Under the pieces are notes generated by a model. That model saw only the letters and a list, made by a program, of their open reading frames with translations, was not told where the DNA came from and searched no databases. Both the position numbers and the translations under genes were made by a program. From Sabethes cyaneus (Eukaryota > Arthropoda > Insecta > Diptera > Culicidae): a DNA stretch of 64,000 nt. This document shows positions 34,896 through 47,287 of this stretch, in pieces. Location of the stretch: NCBI RefSeq assembly GCF_943734655.1, contig NC_071354.1, positions 174,750,411 through 174,814,410 of the forward strand. Reading direction: 5' to 3'. Positions within the stretch are counted from its first letter, which is position 1. Each line of letters opens with the position of its first letter.

Positions 34896-37381
34896 ATGGG
34901 TGTCCTACATTCTGTTTGATTTTGGGTACGTCAGTGGTCCTTTAAAATTATTAAGAGGGTTTGTGGCAATCACTGACTTGCGGCTGTTCTGTCCCTACCT
35001 AGGGCTAGGTGCATTGGTTGTCAAACACCAAAAATATGATAGGAAGAGGCTCCAAAGAAAATAACGTTCGCCTCCACGAACAGTGATTATTAATTGGTTG
35101 ATGATTTGCTATTTTTGGGATCTAGGTCACCGCTTACTTTTCACTCCGAAAGACATTTTGATCAAGGAGCATACTTCGCCGAACAAATCTGACGATGTAC
35201 AAAACTTTAATCAGACTGATAGTTCTGTAGGACTTAAGCCTGTAATTTTGCTTATGGAAGACACCCATCACAGAATTTGAACGAAAGGTGTTGCCGTTTT
35301 GGTGGAGGATAAACGGAAAGTTCGTGGAGAGTGGCGCAGCCGTATAAAGCCATTACGTGGAAAGATTCTCATCATATACCTAGGAAAAATGGGGGAGGAT
35401 ACGGTCGGGCGGCCATGTCGCAAGGATGCCTTCCATTTGTTCTCTTCAAGAATTTTACCGACACCACAAAAAGAAGGGAATGCTAAATGGCTCGACCAAG
35501 TTGAAGCTGACTTATTATGGGTGTCAAGATGAGTCACACCAACTTTATGGTTTATGGACGAACAGAAAAAAATGGAACGATTCTTTTGCACTGAAATAAA
35601 AAAAGCACTTTAAAAACAAAATGTCGATTTACCAAAAAAGGCCATCTCAGAATGTACTAATTTGTTTTTTTAAGACAAATAGTAATGTGGCCTCCATACA
35701 ACGCAATATATACCTCAGTTTCAAGCAAAAAAAGTTTTGCCAACAACAAATTTTTCATGTCTATACAGAAAATAAAGTAACTTTCTTTCAGTCAATAATG
35801 TGGACGTAAAACCAAGAGTTCAGTATGACTTGCGCTGATTTTTACTCAAAATTGATCTCAGGTTGATTTGAGTATTTTAGTGTTATCTTTTTTTGTTGTT
35901 AGCTATATATGTGTTGGTTACTTCTTGACGGTAGCGAAACGTTAGGACATATTTTGTAAATGAATTAGAAAGTTGAATCATCAAGTTGAAAATATGCAAT
36001 GTTGTGTGATGCTGACAACTGATTTAATTAAACAGTGCTCTATTAAATATTACCCCGATGTGATGAAAAACTCGAACAGATTAAATTTCATTTTATTCCA
36101 GGGGGCACTCTGTTCTGTTTTCAACTTTTGTTCGTCTAAGAAAGCTGAACATGATTCAGTCTGATGGAAAAGTTTAATCGTATGGCTTTAAATGGAAATT
36201 AGAATCCTAATTTGCATGAATACACAGGTTGAATATTTAAAGCTTCCACGGAGTAGCTGTTTATCTCTCGTAACCGGTGCGGCGTCGCTTTGAAAGATTG
36301 ATGATAAACTCAACGAAGTAGTACGCAGAGCGGCAATACCAAAGACCAAAATCTTTGCAAGTGAAACACATCCGAAGAATCATGTTTTTTCACCTGTAAC
36401 AAATGAACTGTAATGCTCAGATCATTACGAGAAGAATTAAGAAGGAATGAAAAACAAACTAAAATTATTTTTCAGTTTAAGCATTTTGATTCTAATTCAT
36501 TACAATATTAACACCTCACCATTTGACCTCTAGGAAATCTAGAACGGTTTAGGTTTTAAATATTTAATCTATTCGTTGAACCCTTGAACTCACTGTTGAT
36601 TTAACTGAGAAGTGAGAATCCAATAAAACTTATAACGTTAAACTTGTTTACTTCAGTTAACTGTTTTGTGTCCTGAATATTTAGCTGGAAATGCATGCGA
36701 AAGTATGTATGCATTACTAAAGCATTTCGATTGAGTTTGTTTTCCTTTCTCAAATAAATGTGTAAGTTGATATGGGGAATAAAACGGACCTGGAGTTTCG
36801 CAACCAGAGAAGGAGCAACAGCGCAGCATCGAGAATGTACAAAGCGAAAGATATTCTCAATATCGAACTAGTATGTTAGTTTGAAGCAGATTGTAGGAGT
36901 ATAGGAGGGGTATGAATATACGAATTGGAGGGCAAGCGATAGAATTTTAGCCCAAATCCAACACCATGTAATGTAGATTATGACTTAGAATAATGATGGT
37001 AAAGAATTAAGTAATTGCTGGTAAGAAACTGTTCACCGGGTTCAAGGATGATGTTTATTTTTTTGGTGTTGTGAGATTGAAGTGTGAATAAATTAGGTTG
37101 AACCAAACATAAATGAAACCATAAAATCCAAAGTAATAGATAAAACAAAACTGTAAGGTTTGCGTATATGCAACGGGCATTTTGAAGTTTTAAAGTGATT
37201 GGAGAGCTGGGTTTTAATACAACACGCAAACAATATTACATAGTATGATAGCTAGTTAGTAGTAGTCGTTAGTTTATTGTGTACAGACAGTAGTTTGATT
37301 AGAAAACGTTTTGTTTTAGTAAAACCGGTGAGTTCACATGTTTCTACACATCATTTTAGTTGATGGAAATGTGGAGTATAC
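34896..37381. other. KCNQ intron, mostly unrecognised
   Basis: A plus-strand frame at 35299-35532 continues, with one stop, to about 35610 (DEQKKMERFF), which suggests decayed coding sequence. I cannot place it in a family, and a transposon remnant is the likeliest origin. The remaining sequence has no feature that I can support. Confidence 0.45.
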
Positions 37382-37509
37382 CTAGTTTGAACATTCTTCA
37401 CTCGACCGAGCAGATCGACGTGTCCGGCTGCGTACTGCTCCATGACGTCTTTTACGTCGTACGGTTTTAAGGCCTCTTTGAACTTGCGCCTCGCTACAAA
37501 GTACTTCAT
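37382..37509 (-). CDS. KCNQ: KCNQ helix B/C exon, proximal alternative version
   Basis: This 128-nt exon runs from acceptor GGTCACAG to donor GTATAC, phase 0 in and phase 2 out. It reads [42 protein letters not shown]. It is the closer of the two versions to the vertebrate Kv7 sequence (KFKEAL followed by RPYDV, and AGH followed by D/L-rich helix C). Helix B with helix A holds calmodulin, and the following helix C region has been linked to PIP2 response and gating. The donor GTATAC is weaker than the GTAAGT donors elsewhere in this gene. It follows the constitutive exon at 38031 by about 0.5 kb. Confidence 0.93.
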
Positions 37510-38030
37510 CTGTGACCATTCATTGTGATGGAGGCGGGTGGTGTTTCGTGATAGCAGATGTGATTCGCAGTGTCAGTTTAAATAGTTTATATGTCACATT
37601 TTATGGGAATGGTTCCGATACAATCAGGAAATTTTATCCGATTTGAATGGTGTGTGGTAATCCGTTTATGTATAATATGTTTCATAAAAATAAAAATACT
37701 TGTCAATAGAGGTTCTTCCTCGTGGCAGCAGCTGTCAACGATATACGATTAGCATGAAAAGTTGTACAAAAAAAGGCTGAGAAGCAAAGATTCCTGTAAG
37801 TCTAGCATCGTACGCTTATTCTAGCTCTAGGCCTTTTTTCCTGGAAGGATCAAATGTACGGAGTTGGTTTGAATGGGCGGGGTAACTACTAGTTGATGAG
37901 GGGATTTAGCGATGAAAGACTAGCTTTTCCTCGAACAACCACACTCCAATGAAAAGTGGCATGTTCGTTTTTCTTTTCTCAAATTAGTAAAAAAGTTTTC
38001 AGAAGTTCTACAGAACATTTTACGACTTAC

Positions 38031-38104
38031 CTTTCGGATGAAACGGATGGCCCCTTTGTGCTGGTTTGTTAGCTGTACACATCTCGGTTCCTCATCTTCG
38101 TCTG
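38031..38104 (-). CDS. KCNQ: KCNQ exon upstream of helix B
   Basis: The 3' end is certain: CGAAAG/GTAAGT, in phase 0. The reading frame is ADEDEEPRCVQLTNQHKGAIRFIRK, which joins to [10 protein letters not shown] or [10 protein letters not shown]. This matches the conserved run just before helix B in Kv7 channels (LT-x-H-x-x-AIR-x-IRK). The 5' end is less sure. Acceptors ACTGGAAAG/CAGACG and AAAGCAG/ACGAAG are both possible (upper limit 38104 or 38101), and the frame stays open a little further. An entry phase of 1 fits either choice. The upstream exons with the pore were not found in the remaining 26 kb. Confidence 0.85.
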
Positions 38105-38106
38105 CT

Positions 38107-41042
38107 TTCCAGTTTCCGAGTTGGAAATCCACAGGACGTCGTTAAGACAATATGTGTTTCACCACAAAGTTCAACCGTCGTTATTATCACCGTCATCAGT
38201 GTCGTCATTGTGGTTTTATTTCCCACACACACACAGCCGTAGGGGGAAAGAATCAGAAAGAAACATGAATCAGCTATGTAGCAATGGTAAAATCGAATTT
38301 AACGAAAACGTATATCTAGATTAATCCTAATGTATTGCTTTACAGGACATCCGACCTTGAGAGGAAATTATTTGCTTTTTTTCCCGGGCTTCGAGTTGAA
38401 TTCGTGTACTTCTTGAAAGGGTATTTTTAAAGCTTTTTTCTCTAGGTCAAAGCCACAATTTTCGGTTACAGGTCACGTTCATTTACGGTTCGGACTGTTT
38501 GAGTTATTTCCTCTTGACTCTAGCGATATATTTCACGACACGATTAGCAGTGTCCGGCATTAGTGCGAACACCTTTTCTACTTAGGAATAAATTTAGGAA
38601 TCCGCCGGGAGGATCAGATTATCAAGCAACAAATTTTAATAATCCTCTGATGCCTGACGATTTACAGGAGATTTGAGGCAAGCTTTATTACTGTAACTTC
38701 ATGGCCGTTCTGTTTACAGTAATCCGTAATCTGCGGGATTTTATTACTTACTGCGTCCACACAGCTTAATTTTTGTGTAAATATGATACTTTAACGGCAA
38801 AAGAATCATTCAAAGTCGGGCAATTTGGGCGTTGCAATAAAATGTTCCAATATCTGGCATCTTACTATCGTCGCTTTGTACCTGTAATATTGAGGTAAAG
38901 GGTTCGGCACAAAGCTGTAAACATTACCTCTTGTATAATTAAGCCCAAACACAATTTATGTAACCCATTATTCAAAACTTACGATTTCGGATGCTTTGAA
39001 AAACATTCACTGTCCGTCCGGAATCAAGTAGGAGTAAAACTTGCGCTAAAGTTAATTCTTCGCAGCGGAAAAGTTTCCGAAATGAGATTTAAATGGCTCT
39101 GGCGGGAGCTGGTAACAGACAGCAGGCATCAGCTCCGGAACATTAGGTGTGTTTACTTTGTGGCGGGAAACCCGATTATGTTGTTTTTAATTGAAAATTT
39201 TTCTACCAGCCGAGCAAGCAAAAACATAGTTTTGTGCATGCTTCGGCAAACAAATAAAACCCCTACCGAAGCCAGGAGGGCCATTAGAGGCTACCGTACC
39301 GTTTCCAGTCTGGCACCGGCACCGGCAGGCCACCTTTCTGCCGACAGGGAACTGTAAAAATCAAATAAAAACCACCATAAGAGGGAGATAATAAAATTTT
39401 CATACCCCATCCAGCAGCAGTAGCAAAACTGGAGAGTAAACTGAGCCTTACATCTTGGCGAATACGATGCAATGTTATCTTTTCCTACTGACTGCAGCAA
39501 CTCTTGTTTTCGTGTAAACAAGGTTGTTCAACAGTCAGATGCATAGTGTGGAAAGTATGGCAATTACAGGCATCAATTTTGTTTGTTAAGCTCTGTTGTT
39601 TACTTTGGAGAACCGGAAATTAAATAACGGTGGAAAATTTGACCGTTTTCACGGTTCATTTTGTCTCAGTTTGCGATGAAATGGGGGAAGCTAACGACTC
39701 AGCGTTGGAAAAACAGTGCTTGGGGTATGTAATTTCATTAATTTTTGAATTACAACCTAGGATGAATCGCAGTGAGACTGCTTATCAGGAAGAATGATAG
39801 AAATAATTTATTTCTGTTGTGCTCTGTTTGGCACAACTGGAAGTCGGTTTCATTTGTCATATCTTCTACAACGAAGTCGCAAATGGACTTTTACGAGTTC
39901 CTTATTTTTCAATTTACGTTTCTTAAAGCAAATAAAATCCTCCCCGATCGGACTGTGTTTTGAGCCATGAGCAATATTGTTATTCTAAACTATATTTTTT
40001 ATACAGGATTGTTTTTGTGTGAGTTTCGTGAGTCAGTTAATCATTCTCGTGGGTGAACCTATACAGTGCGCTGTTTGTTCTATGTATGGTTTCTTGTCAC
40101 AATTTGTGACATTTTGGTCCTTAATGATAATTTCTACGACTAGGAAAAGGAGAACAACCGTAACTACAAACGAGAAAAGTATGTACTTCAGTGTAGAACG
40201 TGCACTAACTACAACATCTTAAAAATGCAACATGCATTTTCACTCACGACTTTTACAAGGCATGCACAAACTAAACATGATAGTGTTGGTGTTTTTCTGT
40301 CTACTGAAAAACCTTTGCTAGGTAGGGATACATCCGAAACGCGATTATAGTAAAATGTGCTTGAAGTGCGTTTTTTTCCTGGATCCTATGTTGGACAGGT
40401 TTTCCACCATTCGCTAGCATGAGAGAAGCAAATCTGAGCAACGAGTGGAAAGCTATTGAAATATTTACAGCCAGATATAAAAATGGAAAAGAAAAAGCAA
40501 ACAGGAAAGGGCACATATGTATATGAGTACATAAAGCAAACTACATCCATTGTACAGCAGTTCGTTATTGACGGCGGCTTGGCTTATAGCACAGGAGGCT
40601 AAAACTTAGGCCAGCAGCAGTGCCCCAGGTTAAGGGAAAGACATGGAAATTTTTACACCTAGAGTGTAACAGTGAGATCCTGGCTGTTGCCCAAGTACCA
40701 AGGGCTCTGGCGCAAGCTCGCTGCTGCTGGTTGCTTCCTTCGACGCCTCAGACTTGTGACCGTTGTTGTTTTATGTCGCTGCTGTTCTCGATGGAGCTTT
40801 TCAATAATTGAGGATAGCAGCTTCCGTTGAAGAAACATGAAAATGGTATGAGAACGACCGGTGCGAAAATAATGTTGTGAAAGGTATGAAATTTGGATGT
40901 AGTACATTGTACTGAGTTGCCATAGTGGAAGCTGGCTGTAGTCTGATTGCGTTTTTATGGAATTATGGCTGGCAATGGGTGAGAGCGGAAATTAGGAAGA
41001 TAAAGCTTCAAATTGTTGTAGTAATGAAATTATGATTGCAAA
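38107..41042. other. KCNQ upstream intron, no supported exon
   Basis: This would be intron between the S6/helix A exons and the exon at 38031. A small GC-rich patch at 39297-39350 is flanked on the minus strand by a good acceptor (TTTTTACAG) and a GT, but its short translation matches nothing in the family that I know. Other open frames look like chance. Confidence 0.45.
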
Positions 41043-41044
41043 TA

Positions 41045-43684
41045 CAGTAATGTTCCGATTTTGTCAGCTCCCGATTTTGTCTACCCCCGATTTTATTAGC
41101 TTTTTATCCCGATTTTGTCAGCCTTTATATTTTGTTTAACTTTTGTGCTTTTAAACATGATTTATAAAACTCTTCAGCCTGCTTGAAACTACAGTATTCC
41201 CCCCAATAAGGACGCTAATAGGGACCGCGTTAATCGAAACCGTGTTAATGGAATCCACGTAGCATATGGGAATTGACTTAATTGGTTCCAACATGGAATA
41301 ACTCGAGATCTTGACCGTATAGAACGTTGGTGTCTTCGATAAATTTGTTCAGCAGGTCGAGGGCTTTTCGTTGGATTGTAGTATTTCGGAATTGCCTCAC
41401 TGCGTGGCGCTAGCGTATATGTAATATTTTTGTATAGGCTGTATCTTGCGCTGCAGACTAGCTAGAAAGTTGCGGTCTTCGGGAAGGTTGCTCAAATGAC
41501 TACCACCTTCAAGATGGCATGAGAAATAGCACAGAACTGACTCACTACGTGGCGCTAGTGTATACGTAATATGCTTAGACAGGCCATATCTTGCGCTGCA
41601 GACTATTTCGAAACTTGCGGTCTTCGGGAAAGTTACTCAAATGACTGCCACCTTCAAGATGGCATGGGAAATAGCGCAGAACTGACTCACTACGTGGCGC
41701 TAGTGTATATGTGATATGCTTAGACAGATTGTATCTTGCGCTGCTGACTGTCCAGAAAGTTGCAGTCTTCGGGAAGGTTACTTAAATTAATGCTACCTTC
41801 AAGATGGTATAAAAAATAATGCAGAATTGACTCAACGGACGGCGCTAGTGTATTTGTGATTTTTTGGTGTTTGCCATAAAACTCATGATTTTGGTAATGT
41901 ACAAGAAGTTGCTTTCTTCGGAAAGGTTGTTTAAGTAACAGTGGTTATTTAACTAGTAACTAGGCGAAAAAAAAACCAGATTTTTTTATCACGCAAAAAA
42001 AATTGAGATTTTCTGGAATTTTTACTTGAGGTCTAATCGTGAAACCCAAATCTATTCTTGCTTTTCATGTATACGTTAGGGATGGGAATCGAAAGCCAAA
42101 ATATCGATACCTGGTATCGCAATATATCGGACCAATCCGATACTGAGTAATGAGTATATCGCAATCAGACATTGGCAAAACACCGAACGTTCTGCGCTAT
42201 TTTTCATTTGGCAGTCATGGCAGTTTGGCAGTGGCAGTCATTTGAGCAACCTTCCCGGAGACCGAAACTTTCTAGATAGTCAGTAGCGCAAGATATAGCC
42301 TGTCTAAGCATATCACATATACACTAGCACCACGCAGCGCGTCAGTTCTGCGCTATTTCCCATGCCATCTTGAAGGTGGTAGTCATTTGAACAACTTTCC
42401 CGAAGACCGCAACTTTCTAGATAGTCAGCAGCGCAAGATATAGCTTATATAAGAGTATTACATATACGCTAGCGTCACGTAGTGTTTCAATTCTGCGCGA
42501 TTTTCCATACCATCTTGAAGGTGTCAGTCATTTGAGTAACTTTCCCGAAGACAGCAACTATTTAAATAGTCAGCAGTGCAAAATACAGCCTGTCTTAGCA
42601 TATCACATATACACTAGCGCCACGTAGTGAGTCAGTTCTGCGCTATTTCCCATGCCATCTTGAAGGTGGTAGTCATTTGAACAACTTTCCCGAAGACCGC
42701 TACTTTCTAGATAATCAGCAGCGCAAGATATAGCCTGTAGAAGAGTATTACATATACGCTAGCGCCACGTAGGGTGACAATTCCGCAATAATATAATCCA
42801 ATGAAAACCCGTTGATGTACTGAATAACTCTGTCAAAGTCACCAACCTTCTATACGGTCAGGATCACGAGTTATTCCATGTTGGAACCAATTAAGTCAAT
42901 TCCCATATGCTACGTAGACTCCAATAAGGACGTTCGACCGCGTTAATGGAATCACTCGAGACCGTCCTTATTGGAAACGTTCTTATTCGAAACCGCGTTA
43001 TTCGGGGGACTGCTGTATTCTCATTCTCTGGGGAGAGTTTTTGAATAAAATGATGCCTTCTTGTGAGTAATTCGGGGTCAAAATTTGGGTATTTTTATAG
43101 TAAAAGTTCTATAGTTCCTAAACAAGCAAAGGTAGCGGTTTACTACATTCAGCAATGTTACGTATTTTTACTATTTGTACAACTTTTTAAAACAGGAAAA
43201 AGTCATACAACAACTACAAAAACAGTTAAAATAGCAAAACTGAGTTTAACGATTTTTCATTTAAGAGAAATAGAATTTTTCTATCTTTGCTGAAGAGATA
43301 GAAGGTTACTGTCTTCAGCAAAATTTCTTGTAATAATATGCTGTAAAACTTTGCAGAACACATCAATGTGTTATATTGAAACTGAAGAAAAATAATTTTT
43401 TTATTGCGCTTCCAGGGGGATTAATTAAAATTTGAATTCCACTAGACGATAGAACTTGTAATTTTAAGAAACTCTTCCATAGGTTCCATAAACCTAAAAC
43501 CAAGTTTTCCCGCTCAAAGCTAATGCGCACCGAAAAAGGTTCTGGACTAGTGTGCTGTGCCCGTTTCATTGAGCTTTCGGTTGACCAATTAAGGGTTACA
43601 ATTTAATTTTAAGTAGAATTCTTCAATATTGCAAGGTCTTGAGTCAAAATTCAACATGGGGCTGACAAAATCGGAACATTACTG
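41045..43684. mobile_element. Pogo-like TIR element, outer (interrupted)
   Basis: The ends are CAGTAATGTTCCGATTTTG and its exact inverse, each next to TA (41043-41044 and 43685-43686). CAGT termini and TA duplication fit the pogo/Tigger group of Tc1/mariner-related elements. Its own length is about 0.8 kb, because the 1.8-kb element at 41192-43015 is inserted in it. CCCGATTTTGTC-type subterminal repeats (41070-41125) are seen on the left. No transposase. Confidence 0.8.
41192..43015. mobile_element. Pogo-like foldback element, inner
   Basis: This is flanked by TA at 41190-41191 and 43016-43017. The ends begin CAGTATTCCCCCCAATAAGG on the left and, inverted from the right, CAGCAGTCCCCCGAATAACG. 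Inside the ends, about 120 bases near 41235-41330 are repeated in inverse near 42845-42925. The core is two inverted arrays. On the left are four units with GGCGCTAG at 41406, 41551, 41696 and 41841, exactly 145 apart. On the right are four inverse units near 42328, 42472, 42617 and 42762. A non-repeated centre lies at 41900-42180. No transposase. It could form a very large hairpin. Confidence 0.82.
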
Positions 43685-43686
43685 TA

Positions 43687-44918
43687 GTTTGAAAATTTCA
43701 TATATGAAGCAGCATTCATATTTTCTCTATTGCGCTTATAGGAACAAAACGGCTTACTGTTGAGTGATGACAACTAAAAAAGTTATAAAAACCTGCAAAA
43801 CTTGTCACGGCAGTGTTTCCAGGCAGTATTTATGAAATATGTATTATTTGGTCGAGCGTTGTCGTGCAGCAAAATCACTTGGGTTGTGTTTTTGTCTGAG
43901 AAAAAACACGGTATTTTTATTGAGCCAAAGTTGCCATGTTTATGTTGAAATTTTTGACTTTGGAATTGGATATATAAGACTCATAGAATTAGTTATAATC
44001 CACAATATTACTGAAGTAACTATTGTTCTAAAGTTGTTGATTACGATTTATAAGGCAAAAAGAGCGCTCTTTGGATACCAACTATATCCAACTGTATTTC
44101 CTTTTAGCTCCATAAACCATAACTATAAGAGATAAAGTAATGTCTAGTTCAGCAGTATTGTAGATTATAATTAACTTTACAGCTGTCCCATACATAACCA
44201 TTGGAAATTTTGTTTGACTGACACAGTACAGTCAAAAGAGGAAACTTGAACTAAACTGTACGAGCCAACTCTGCGAATATGATTGTGTGCGCGTGATAGT
44301 TTGAGTAGCGCTTATCGTAGTTTCATAGTGCGAATGTGTCATTGATCGAAAAAAGTCCGACTGCCCGAATAAAATTGTGTTATGATTATTGTGCGGTTTT
44401 ATTGATGCTTTGCAATAGTATAAATGTCGTTCAGCATGTTACATTTGAGTGATTTTGCTTTTGGAAGGATAACTGATAAAAATGAATCGAAAAATTTGGA
44501 GAAGACAAAATTAAGGCATGCAACTACAGAAATCGTAGCGTATACTTCAATACAGGTATTTTCAAAAATTTCTGAAACGCTTTAGTCACTCAGTATAGTG
44601 AGGTTTGGCTTAGACAAGAAAGTTAAATGCACATCAACGGGGCATCAGATTTGAAATAATCTAATTTCAATTTGAAAGGCTTAAATCACTCAAACAACTT
44701 TCATGAGAAACTTTGAAAATGGCAGAACAAAGTGATGAATTTATAGATATTGGCAGGGTTCTTAGTGAAATCGGGTACAAAAATTCGGAAAATCTACTTT
44801 ACACGCACACGTCAGGCTCACAATGTTAGCTCATATTGGCAGTAGAAAGATTGAGAAATGCGCTTCTCGCGGCGATTTAGAGGTTTTAGTTTTCTGCTTA
44901 ATCGTTTGCTATACTCTC
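43687..44918. other. Intron, no feature recognised
   Basis: This is AT-rich sequence between two TIR elements. The open frame at 43839-44135 has hydrophobic stretches but no family, start context or splice sites that I can support. Confidence 0.5.
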
Positions 44919-45539
44919 TAAAGCCAAGTGTCCACTATAGAGTTATTTTGGTAGAGTAAAAAGCGTAGAGCGTTGAGACTCTACCAGCTGTGTGTACACT
45001 ATAAGGCATCTCTACCACTTTACCACTCTACCTAGAGAACCCGTAGAGAAATTTTACGTAGAGCTCTACCACGCACTCTACGGGGTGTATCCACTGGGGA
45101 AACTGTAGAGCGTAGAGTTCAACCATGTCAACCTAGCGTTTGGTAGAGCTCTACGCTCTATCTAACTTGCTAGATAGAGCTGTAGAGAACAATTTCGCTT
45201 TCGAACCGATTTCGCAACATGACGCCATATTTTTCTGATGCAACTGCTACGAACAAATTGTTTACCTACGTATATACAGCAAAGTGTGCGTAAGATAAAT
45301 GTCAGAATCAGAAATATAGCACATTCACAGGCCAAAGTGAATATTTTATTTTTAAGTGAAATTATATGAGGTAGCTTTTAATTATCCAGGAAAGTAATTT
45401 TACATTATGATAGGCCGCTTTTTGGTAATAATTGACAGGTAGGGTGATTGTAATTTACACAATGATCGCAAAACTACGCAAAACATGACAGGACGGCATG
45501 CTTTCGTAGCATGGGCTCTTTTCTCAGTTACCTTACTGG

Positions 45540-46310
45540 TCGACTGCTGGACTGCTCGATTGCTCATCTGGTCGACTAGGCTGCTCGGCTGGATTGGTCG
45601 ACTAGACTGCTCGATTTGATTGCTCGACAGGACTGCTCAACTGAACTACTCAACTGAACTGCTCAACTGGAGTGTTGAATTCGACTGCTCGATTGGACTG
45701 ATCGACTTGACTGCTCGGCTGAACTGGTCGATTGAACTGCTTGACTGGACTATCCAATAATACTGCTCGACTCAACTGCTCGATTTAACTTCTCAACTAG
45801 GCTACTCGATTAAACTTCACGACTGGACTACTCGATTCGACTGCTCTATGTTCGACTGAACTGCACCACTGGACAGCTTGATTCAACTGCTGGACTGAAC
45901 TGGTCGATTAAACTGCTTGGTTGGACTGTTCGGTTCGACTGCTCGATTGGACAGCTCGATTCAACTGCTCGACTGGACTACTCGACTGGACTACTCGACT
46001 GGACTACTCGACTGGACCACTCGACTTAACTACTCGACTGAACTACTAGACTCAAATGTTCGACTGAACCCCGATTCAACTGCTCGATTCGACTATTCGA
46101 ATCGGCTACTCGACTCAATTGCTCGACCCGACTGCTCGATTCAACTTCTCGACTAGATTACTCGATTTAACTGCTCGACTGGACTACTTGACTGAACAGC
46201 TTGATTCAACTGGTCGACTCGACTGCTCAACTCATTTGCTTGACTCGACTGCTTGATTCGACTGCTTGACTCGCCTGCTCGACTGGATTGCTCAACGCGA
46301 TATCAATCGG
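45540..46310. repeat. Minisatellite of GACTGCTCGA-type units
   Basis: These are units of about 10-15 bases, such as ACTGCTCGACTGGACT and ACTACTCGACTGG, in many variants. The open frame at 45917-46156 (LDYSTGLLDW-like) is this repeat and not a gene. It forms the core of the TAA-flanked element. Confidence 0.85.
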
Positions 46311-46334
46311 CTCATTTGAAACAGAAAATCTTGG

Positions 46335-46450
46335 TACCAGCTTTTCAAAAAGGCTTAACTGCAAAATGTAAACAAACCGAGTGAGGGTGCTTTTCGCTAT
46401 GCTAATCCAGCAGAAAATAACTCTCACTCGGTTTGTTTACATTTTGTGGT
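46335..46450. repeat. Foldback with GTAAACAAACCGAGTGAG arms
   Basis: The arm AAAATGTAAACAAACCGAG (about 46365-46383) is repeated in perfect inverse at about 46426-46444, with a loop of roughly 40 bases. A decayed relative lies at 15736-15832. It is nested in the TAA-flanked element. Confidence 0.7.
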
Positions 46451-47171
46451 CGTGCTAAAAACCCGCGTAAAATAGACTTCAGTGTATCACGGTTTTTGTA
46501 AAAATGAGAACCACCCTACTAGGCATAACCAAACTAACGAAAAACGTATTTAAAATAAATCAGTTATTAAAATTATTAAAAATTAGTTTGACAATTATTG
46601 CGAAAATTAGAATTACCCTAACCATCAATTACATCAAAAGAAAGGCCTTTCTAAATGAAAAATTTCTTTTCCGGATACTGAAAGGTCGTTTTCTTCTAAT
46701 TTCATAGAAGAATATAATTTTCAATTAAATTTCCATTTCCATTTCTATGAAAAATAAAGAAATGTTTGACATTCATCTTATATACACACTTCATATACGC
46801 ATATATGTATGCGCGATTTGTTTGCGTCGGTTGCATCAACAAAATATGGAGTCATGTTGCGAAATAGTTTCAAAAACGAAATCGTTCTCTACCGAGTTCT
46901 CTACAGCTCTATCTAGCAGGTTAGATAAAGCGTAGAGTATATGTAGAGTTCAACCAAACACAAAACGAACGTGTATACACTTTAGAGTTTTTTGTAGTAG
47001 AGAACTCTCCCATAGAGCTGCTGTAGAGCTCTACCAGTGAGCTCTACAGGGTGTATACACTACTCTACCTAACTCTACGTGAGATTTTTCTCTAGCTCTA
47101 CCTGAAAAACTCAGTGGACACTTGGCTTAATGATGCCAAACACTCTGTTCGCTTACAACCAGAGATGCAAA

Positions 47172-47287
47172 CCCAAGCAACAATATGAGTTTTATTGTAC
47201 TCTTATGGTGGTCTTCAAGACCAATTTTGGTCTTAAATGCCATTATAAGAGCTACTTGGTTTATAAGAGCCCAAATTGCTACTTGGG
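47172..47287. mobile_element. Short palindromic MITE, copy b
   Basis: This 116-bp foldback begins CCCAAGCAACAATATGAG and ends in the inverse of CCCAAGTAGCAATTTGGG, flanked by AA on both sides. It is the same family as 10113-10220. The centre carries GGTCTTCAAGACCAATTTTGG. Confidence 0.75.

Larger units (their letters stand above)
44922..47127. mobile_element. Long-TIR element with TAA duplication (Harbinger-like?)
   Basis: The termini are AGCCAAGTGTCCACT and its exact inverse, flanked by TAA at 44919-44921 and 47128-47130. Inverted similarity continues inward for roughly 330 bases per side, including CTCTACG/CGTAGAG-rich blocks and TTTCGCAACATGACGCC against TTTCGCAACATGACTCC. A 3-bp TAA/TWA duplication fits PIF/Harbinger, but the family is not proven. 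The core holds a minisatellite (about 45540-46310) and a hairpin (46340-46450). No transposase was found. Confidence 0.72.

Noticed and set aside
39297..39350. Possible micro-exon on the minus strand (TTTTTACAG acceptor, GT donor)
   Set aside because: The translation does not match the KCNQ A-B linker that I know, and phase cannot be tested without the upstream exon.
45917..46156. 79-codon repetitive frame
   Set aside because: It is the GACTGCTCGA minisatellite; the unit varies in length and does not keep the frame elsewhere.
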